Origin: Actinomycetes bacterium
GTDB lineage: Bacteria > Actinomycetota > Acidimicrobiia > Acidimicrobiales > JAKAOS01
Assembly: GCA_021790615.1 (NCBI GenBank)
Contig: JAJYGW010000378.1
Coordinates: forward strand, 1-19,205
Length of the DNA stretch: 19,205 nt
Direction: 5' to 3'
Shown: positions 15,067 to 19,205 of the stretch, one piece after another
How positions within the stretch are numbered: position 1 is the stretch's first letter
Layout: each line of letters opens with the position of its first letter
Translations under genes and position numbers: made by a program
Notes under the pieces: generated by a model
What the model saw: only the letters and a program-made list of their open reading frames with translations
The model's database searches: none
What the model was told of the DNA's origin: nothing

Positions 15067-15870
15067 CTAACGTTCGACCGCTTCGCCCACCCTGGCGAGC
15101 AGGGCGACGCACTCCTCGGTCCCCGCGAGCACGAGGTCGGCGCGTTCGATGAGGTCATCTGGGACTTCGGGGCTCCAGACAGCGATCCGCAGGACCTCGC
15201 TGCCGCCGTGCTCGAGATCGTCGAGTGCGTCGAACGCGCACGCGTCCCCGACGTCGTCGCCGAGGAAGGCCACCCGCCCCAGTCCCGCCCCGCGCTCCCT
15301 CACGACCGTGCCCTTGTCGATCCCGACGGGAGGCACGAGCTCGACGCTGGCCCTGCCGGCGCGCTCGCGCAGGCCGGTCGCCCGCGCGAGCCGGTGCGCC
15401 AGGGCTGTGCCCGCCGCCTCGGCTGTCGCCGGGTCGCCGGCCCGGCGCCAGTGAAAGGTCACACCGAAGACCTTGTCCTCGACGACGAGTCCCGGTACTG
15501 AAGCGGCCCGAGCCTCCGCCGTCGCCTGCGCCAACGCTGCGATCCAGGGGAGCGCCGCCTCCACGGGCCGGGCAGCGCTGCCGTCCCACCGCTCGAGGCC
15601 GTGGACGCCGAACAGCTCCAGCCGTTCCATCCCCGCCTTTTCGGCGAAACGCGCCGCCAGCCACCCTGCCGGCCTCCCTGACACCACCGCGACCCTCGCC
15701 AGGCGGGCGACGAGGCGCTGCAGCGCTTCGAGCGCGCCCGGGAGCGGCTCGGCAGCCTCCGGATCCGGGACGATGAGCGACAGGGTCCCGTCGAAGTCGG
15801 TGAAGATGCCCGTCGTCGCGGGCCGTGCGGCGAGAAACGTGACCGCCTCGTCCTCTTCCACCCGCGCCAT
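15067..15870 (-). CDS. otsB: Trehalose-6-phosphate phosphatase (HAD family)
   Basis: This 267-residue HAD hydrolase removes the phosphate from trehalose-6-phosphate. All four HAD motifs are seen: FTDFDGTLS with nucleophile Asp25 and acid/base Asp27; VVSGRP; the lysine of GIDKGTVV; and GDDVGDACAFDAL. The cap region carries GVHGLERW and a FHWRRAGD segment that fit OtsB. It faces otsA convergently and ends next to it. Its ATG lies ten bases after the LytR_C gene stop on the same strand, so it may be read through from that gene, or start from TAGCCT seven bases upstream (overlapping that stop). As no GpgP homologue is visible, it could also serve glucosyl-3-phosphoglycerate; this is only a possibility. 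Confidence 0.9.
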   Translation of the reverse strand: MARVEEDEAVTFLAARPATTGIFTDFDGTLSLIVPDPEAAEPLPGALEALQRLVARLARVAVVSGRPAGWLAARFAEKAGMERLELFGVHGLERWDGSAARPVEAALPWIAALAQATAEARAASVPGLVVEDKVFGVTFHWRRAGDPATAEAAGTALAHRLARATGLRERAGRASVELVPPVGIDKGTVVRERGAGLGRVAFLGDDVGDACAFDALDDLEHGGSEVLRIAVWSPEVPDDLIERADLVLAGTEECVALLARVGEAVER

Positions 15871-15883
15871 CCGAGGGAGGCTA
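15871..15883 (-). promoter_or_regulatory. Possible leaderless -10 box of otsB
   Basis: On the minus strand TAGCCT (15878-15883) lies seven bases before the ATG and includes the TAG stop of the upstream gene. No Shine-Dalgarno sequence is present (the bases between are CCCTCGG). Part of the match is forced by the stop codon, so it is weaker than the other boxes. Confidence 0.35.
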
Positions 15884-16429
15884 CGTCGGCTGCAGGAACA
15901 CCTCGACCACGTCGCTCCCGTACGACGTGCCCGGCGCTTCCGCCGTCACGGCGGAGGACGGCACCCCGAGGGTCGAGGCGACCCGGAGCGCCTGCGCGTG
16001 ATATCCGGAGGGGTAGTGGATGACCGGCGAGGGGAGCGAGCTCACCCAGGAGTAGGGGATCGAGGATTCCGGCACGAGGGTGTAGCCGGCCGTTGACAGC
16101 TTGCTCTCGGTGCTCGAGATGGTGGGGGACCCGGCTGCCGCGAGGACGGCGACGCGGATGCCTGCCCCGGGGGCAGTCGTCGTGCTCGTCGTCGAGGACG
16201 TTGCAGCAGGTGCCGTCGTCGTGGTCGTCGTGGCCGCTGTGCGGCCGCGGTGTCCCGGCCGAGCCGCCGAAGTGGCCCTCGCCGGCAGCGACGCGAGCAC
16301 GCCGATGACGAGGGCGACGGCACCGAGGGCGACGAGCAGCGCCCTGCCGTCACGAGGCGGCTCGGGCGTGCCGCCGGCGGGCGGGGCGGTCGGAAGCGGG
16401 GAGCCGGTACTCGGGGGCTGCTCGGCCAT
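15881..16429 (-). CDS. Membrane-anchored LytR_C domain protein
   Basis: This protein has 182 residues: a Pro-rich cytoplasmic start (1-27), one transmembrane segment (about 29-50), a Thr-rich linker (67-86) and a C-terminal LytR_C domain (about 90-182: IRVAVLAAAGSP, KLSTAGYTLVP, IHYPSGYHAQALRVASTLG, DVVEVFLQ). LytR_C domains sit outside the membrane in proteins linked to cell-wall assembly, but their exact role is unknown. Mycobacteria carry a similar pair, DUF3263 followed by a LytR_C protein (Rv0430-Rv0431 as I recall), which supports both calls here. I chose the ATG at 16427-16429; CATGCT lies seven bases upstream. An ATG four codons earlier (16441) is possible. The stop is ten bases before otsB. 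Confidence 0.8.
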   Translation of the reverse strand: MAEQPPSTGSPLPTAPPAGGTPEPPRDGRALLVALGAVALVIGVLASLPARATSAARPGHRGRTAATTTTTTAPAATSSTTSTTTAPGAGIRVAVLAAAGSPTISSTESKLSTAGYTLVPESSIPYSWVSSLPSPVIHYPSGYHAQALRVASTLGVPSSAVTAEAPGTSYGSDVVEVFLQPT

Positions 16430-16443
16430 GCCTCTCAGCATGG

Positions 16444-16471
16444 CCCAACTCGCGCTCTGGTGCGAGTGGGG
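16444..16471 (-). repeat. Inverted repeat upstream of the LytR_C gene
   Basis: CCCAACTCGC (16444-16453) and GCGAGTGGGG (16462-16471) are inverted around eight bases with one mismatch. It lies just upstream of the putative -10 box of the LytR_C gene. It could be an operator or a terminator for the DUF3263 gene. The rest of the 16442-16540 gap is featureless G-rich sequence. Confidence 0.35.
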
Positions 16472-16540
16472 GTGGCCGGGCGTCGAGTGCCGCGCGAGTG
16501 GTGGCGTGCGCTGAGCTGTGGTGGGTGGCGGTGGGTGCTG

Positions 16541-16801
16541 CTAGCGAGGGCGGTGGCGGATCGCCGGGCCGGGGGCGAGGCGCGCTCGGCGCCGGTCGTC
16601 GCGCCGGCGCCGTAACCGCGTCACGACGAGGGGGTCGTACTCGAATGCGTCGGGAGAGCCGACGAGGCGCCTGAGCACGGCATAATAAGTCGCTGGCGAG
16701 CAGTCGAGGCGAGCACGTATCGCTTGCTCCTTGGTAGGGGCGAGGCGCCACCACTCCCGCTCGACATCGAGGACCCGTTGCTCTCGCTCAGTGAGTGCCA
16801 T
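16541..16801 (-). CDS. DUF3263 family protein
   Basis: This 86-residue protein reads MALTEREQRVLDVEREWW, a KEQAIRARLDCS segment, then SPATYYAVLRRLVGSPDAF, DPLVVTRLRRRRDDRR. It is a full-length DUF3263 protein, a small helical actinobacterial family. The layout of two short helical blocks, a helix-turn-helix-like middle and a basic tail suggests DNA binding, but function is not established. The frame is open upstream, yet the preceding residues look non-coding, and the ATG at 16799-16801 fits the family start. A good promoter (TTGCTT, 17 bases, CATTGT) ends nine bases before it. The LytR_C gene follows in the same direction after about 110 bases, the same order as in mycobacteria. It is divergent from ccdA. 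Confidence 0.85.
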   Translation of the reverse strand: MALTEREQRVLDVEREWWRLAPTKEQAIRARLDCSPATYYAVLRRLVGSPDAFEYDPLVVTRLRRRRDDRRRARLAPGPAIRHRPR

Positions 16802-16810
16802 CCCGCACCG

Positions 16811-16839
16811 ACAATGCCAACCTCGCCCGCGCGAAGCAA
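16811..16839 (-). promoter_or_regulatory. Candidate promoter of the DUF3263 gene
   Basis: On the minus strand TTGCTT (16834-16839) and CATTGT (16811-16816) are separated by exactly 17 bases. The -10 box ends nine bases before the ATG, so the leader is absent or only a few bases long. Confidence 0.45.
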
Positions 16840-16944
16840 GCATTTGAACGGCCGTGCAGTCTGCGCAGGTGCCCGCGACGTTGTCGTGCCGTCCGCCTCC
16901 CGCGCGTTCGCTGCCCGGCACCGGGACGTGGGACCCTGGAAGGG

Positions 16945-17700
16945 ATGTCAGCTCCGGTCGGATACGTCGCGGCGTTCGGTGGAGGAGTGATCTCCTTCGT
17001 CTCGCCATGCGTCCTCCCCGTCGTGCCGGGCTACCTCTCGGTCGTGACCGGTCTCGACTTCGCCTCGTCCGACGAGGCGGGAGCCGTGCGGCGGCACGCG
17101 CTCCACATCTGCCGGGACACGGCGCTGTTCGTGCTCGGCTTCGGCGTCGTGTTCACGCTGCTCGAGCTGATCGCGACGTCGGTCGGTTCCACGCTCGACT
17201 CCAACAAGGTCCTGCTCACCCGCGTCTCCGGCGGGATCGTCCTCGCCATGGCGGTCTTCCTCGCCGGGTCGCTGCTCGGCAGGGCACCGTGGCTGTACCG
17301 GGAGGCGAGGTTCCATCCGGACCTGTCCCGTTTCGGGCCGTTCACGGCACCGATCGCCGGGGTCGCGTTCGGGTTCGGCTGGACGCCCTGTCTCGGACCG
17401 ATCCTCGCCTCGATCGTCGCCATCGCGGCGACGCGGGGCACCGGGCAGGGAGTCGGTCTGCTGGCGGCGTACACGTTGGGGTTGGGCGTCCCGTTTCTTG
17501 CGGTCGGACTCGCGTTCACCCATCTCACCGGGGCCATCGGTTGGATTCGCCGGAGGTCCCGGGGGATCATGCTGGCGTCGGTCACGCTGCTCGCCCTGTT
17601 CGGCGTGCTGCTCGTCCTCAACCGGTTGACGTGGGTGACGAGCGAGCTCGAGGGCTGGATGCGAGCGATCGGGCTCGGGAGGCTGGTGAACGCAGGATGA
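16945..17700 (+). CDS. ccdA: CcdA-type cytochrome c biogenesis / thiol-disulfide transport protein
   Basis: This 251-residue membrane protein of the DsbD/CcdA family carries reducing power across the membrane through a cysteine pair, usually for cytochrome c maturation or other extracytoplasmic thiol proteins. The two conserved cysteines are in ISFVSPCVLPVVPGYLS (helix 1) and FGWTPCLGPILASI (helix 4). About six membrane helices can be counted, the typical number. The start is ATG at 16945; GGAAGGG runs right up to it, so the ribosome site is unusually close. An in-frame upstream start would add a non-hydrophobic Arg/Cys-rich stretch and is rejected. No thioredoxin-like partner, resB or resC is visible. 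It overlaps the amidase gene by four bases. Confidence 0.92.
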   Translation: MSAPVGYVAAFGGGVISFVSPCVLPVVPGYLSVVTGLDFASSDEAGAVRRHALHICRDTALFVLGFGVVFTLLELIATSVGSTLDSNKVLLTRVSGGIVLAMAVFLAGSLLGRAPWLYREARFHPDLSRFGPFTAPIAGVAFGFGWTPCLGPILASIVAIAATRGTGQGVGLLAAYTLGLGVPFLAVGLAFTHLTGAIGWIRRRSRGIMLASVTLLALFGVLLVLNRLTWVTSELEGWMRAIGLGRLVNAG

Positions 17701-19205
17701 CCACTGAAGGAAGCGACGAGACCCACCGGGGGCACGGAGCCGAAGAGCTCCACGACGCGCCTTTTGGCCGCAGCGAGCTCGCATCCCTGCCGGCGTCCGA
17801 GGCGGCGCGGCTGCTCGAACGGAGGGAGATCACATCGGTCGAGCTCGTCGAGCAGCTGGTCGCCCGCATCGAGGCGATCGACCTGCCCGGAGGCGGGGGC
17901 GGTGCGAACGTGGCGTTGCGCAGCGTGCTCGAGCTGGCGCCGGACGCGCTCGAGCGTGCGGCGGCGCTCGACGCCGAGCGAGCAGCCGGACGGGTACGGG
18001 GCGCCGCGCACGGCTTGCCGGTGCTCGTGAAGGACAACATCGACACCGTGGCGCCGCTGCACACGACCGCCGGCTCCTTCGTGTTCGGCGGCTCGTCTCC
18101 CGGATCGGACGCCACCGTCGTATCTGCGCTGCGTGCAGCCGGTGCGATCGTCCTCGGGAAGGCGAACCTGTCGGAGTGGGCCAACTTCCGGAGCCGCCCC
18201 TCGTCGAGTGGCTGGAGCGCTGTGGGCGGGCAGGCACGGAATCCGCATGTGCTCGATCGCACGCCGGGCGGATCCTCGGCCGGTTCGGGCGCCGCCGTGG
18301 CAGCCCGCCTCGCCCCTCTCGCCGTCGGGACGGAGACCGACGGATCGATCCTCTGCCCAGCCGCGGCCTGCGGCGTGATCGGGCTCAAGCCCACGGTGGG
18401 GCTCGTGAGCAGGACCGGCATCGTGCCGATCTCCGAGTCCCAGGACACGGCGGGCCCCTTCGCACGTTCCGTCGAGGATGTAGCGCTCCTGCTCGAGGTG
18501 CTCAGCCGTGCCGTCGACGACGGAGAGGATCGTCACGCGGTCTCGGCGGGCCGCCCTCGCGGCCACGAGCCGCACTACGTCGCGCTGCTCGGTGACGGCA
18601 ACCTGCGAGGCGTGCGTGTCGGCGTGCTGCGAGAGGGCGGCTTCACCGATTATCACCCGCCGACGGATCGCGTCTTCGAGACCGCTCTCGCTGCGTTGCG
18701 CGAGGTCGGTGCGGAGGTGGTGGACGGGATCAGCCTGCCGAACGGTCCGCTCAACTCCGGCGACGACGAGATGATCGTCCTGACACACGAGTTCCGCAGC
18801 GGCCTCGACCGGTATCTCGAGCGCCGGGCCGAGCAGGCGGGGGAAGGCGAGCAGCGGCGTCTCCCTCGGACGATGGAGGACGTCATCACCCACATCGAGC
18901 AGTCCCGTGAGGAGCGCGCCGACCTGTTCGGCGCGGAGCTGCTCTCCCGCTCGGCCGCGACGGCCGGCATCGGCGCGGACGTCTACCGGGAAGCGTGGGA
19001 GCGGAACCGGGAGCGGTCCCGCTCGAAAGGGCTGGACCTGCTGTTCCAGGACGTAGACGTGATCGTCGTCCCGGCCATGTCACCGCCTTGGGTCATCGAC
19101 CACGTCGCCGGCGATGCCGTCGCCGGAGCGGGATGGTCGCCACCGGCGGTCGCCGGCTACCCTTCGGCGACGATGCCCATGGGCACGGTGGGAGGCTTGC
19201 CCGTC
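17697..19205 (+). CDS. Amidase-signature enzyme, peptide-amidase-like (3' end cut by window edge)
   Basis: The first 503 residues of a Ser-cisSer-Lys amidase are present. Catalytic residues fit the family: Lys112 in VLVKDNIDT, cis-Ser193 in GGSSAGS and nucleophile Ser217 in GTETDGSILCPAA, followed by LKPTVGLVSRTGIVPIS and SQDTAGPFARSVEDVA. The TETDGSI form and the GLVSRTG-IPIS-SQDTAGP string resemble Stenotrophomonas peptide amidase, which hydrolyses C-terminal amides of peptides, rather than GatA or urea-type amidases. There is no signal peptide: the first 20 residues are polar (MTTEGSDETH), so a cytoplasmic location is likely. The ATG at 17697-17699 overlaps the ccdA stop (ATGA), so it is translated with ccdA. 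That pairing has no obvious biochemical reason. The substrate is not known from sequence. Confidence 0.88.
   Translation, partial: MTTEGSDETHRGHGAEELHDAPFGRSELASLPASEAARLLERREITSVELVEQLVARIEAIDLPGGGGGANVALRSVLELAPDALERAAALDAERAAGRVRGAAHGLPVLVKDNIDTVAPLHTTAGSFVFGGSSPGSDATVVSALRAAGAIVLGKANLSEWANFRSRPSSSGWSAVGGQARNPHVLDRTPGGSSAGSGAAVAARLAPLAVGTETDGSILCPAAACGVIGLKPTVGLVSRTGIVPISESQDTAGPFARSVEDVALLLEVLSRAVDDGEDRHAVSAGRPRGHEPHYVALLGDGNLRGVRVGVLREGGFTDYHPPTDRVFETALAALREVGAEVVDGISLPNGPLNSGDDEMIVLTHEFRSGLDRYLERRAEQAGEGEQRRLPRTMEDVITHIEQSREERADLFGAELLSRSAATAGIGADVYREAWERNRERSRSKGLDLLFQDVDVIVVPAMSPPWVIDHVAGDAVAGAGWSPPAVAGYPSATMPMGTVGGLPV

Noticed and set aside
17031..18893. A 620-codon open frame on the minus strand
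   Set aside because: It is antisense to ccdA and the amidase, both clearly coding; its Arg/Glu-rich, repetitive composition is typical of a shadow frame.

Overview
The window is a GC-rich bacterial chromosome segment with dense, short-spaced genes. It most likely comes from an actinomycete, and I would guess Acidimicrobiia. The gene families point that way: a DUF222-type HNH protein start, the DUF3263 plus LytR_C pair, a CysO-like sulfur carrier ending in GG, an actinobacterial coproheme decarboxylase, glucosyl-3-phosphoglycerate synthase, and a lone groEL under two CIRCE operators. Several genes have a TANNNT box only 6-8 bases before the start codon and no Shine-Dalgarno sequence, the usual actinobacterial leaderless arrangement. 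I saw no tRNA, rRNA, CRISPR array, insertion sequence or integrase.

Layout. 1-235: 5' part of a DUF222/HNH protein gene (minus), running off the left edge. 322-531: a small four-cysteine protein (plus). 726-4123 (minus): a surface module of a secreted protein with a C-terminal sorting signal, a sortase 12 bases downstream, and a membrane-anchored Ser/Thr-rich protein. 4265-5880 (minus): hemQ/chdC overlapping larE by 4 bases. 5998-7626 (minus): groEL, with two abutting CIRCE operators between it and the divergent aroA (7751-9139, plus). 9222-9633 (plus): a small frameshifted gene. 9695-10933 (plus): an MFS transporter. 11001-12604 (minus): a threonine synthase-like PLP enzyme overlapping a CysO-like sulfur carrier gene, preceded by an S-box (SAM-I type) riboswitch. 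12805-15023 (plus): gpgS overlapping otsA. 15067-16801 (minus): otsB, a LytR_C protein and a DUF3263 protein. 16945-19205 (plus): ccdA overlapping a peptide-amidase-like amidase cut by the right edge.

How the genes fit together. gpgS, otsA and otsB suggest synthesis of the compatible solutes or glycolipid precursors glucosylglycerate and trehalose. HemQ catalyses the last step of coproporphyrin-dependent haem synthesis. The sortase and its neighbour look like an enzyme and its dedicated substrate.

The most notable part is 11001-12753. A SAM-sensing RNA controls a two-gene operon of a threonine synthase-like enzyme and a sulfur carrier resembling mycobacterial CysO. SAM control and a sulfur carrier make little sense for ordinary threonine synthesis. 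They fit much better if the enzyme makes homocysteine (or another sulfur amino acid) from a phosphorylated amino acid and the carrier's thiocarboxylate. This is inference, but it is testable and is the best candidate here for an undescribed system.
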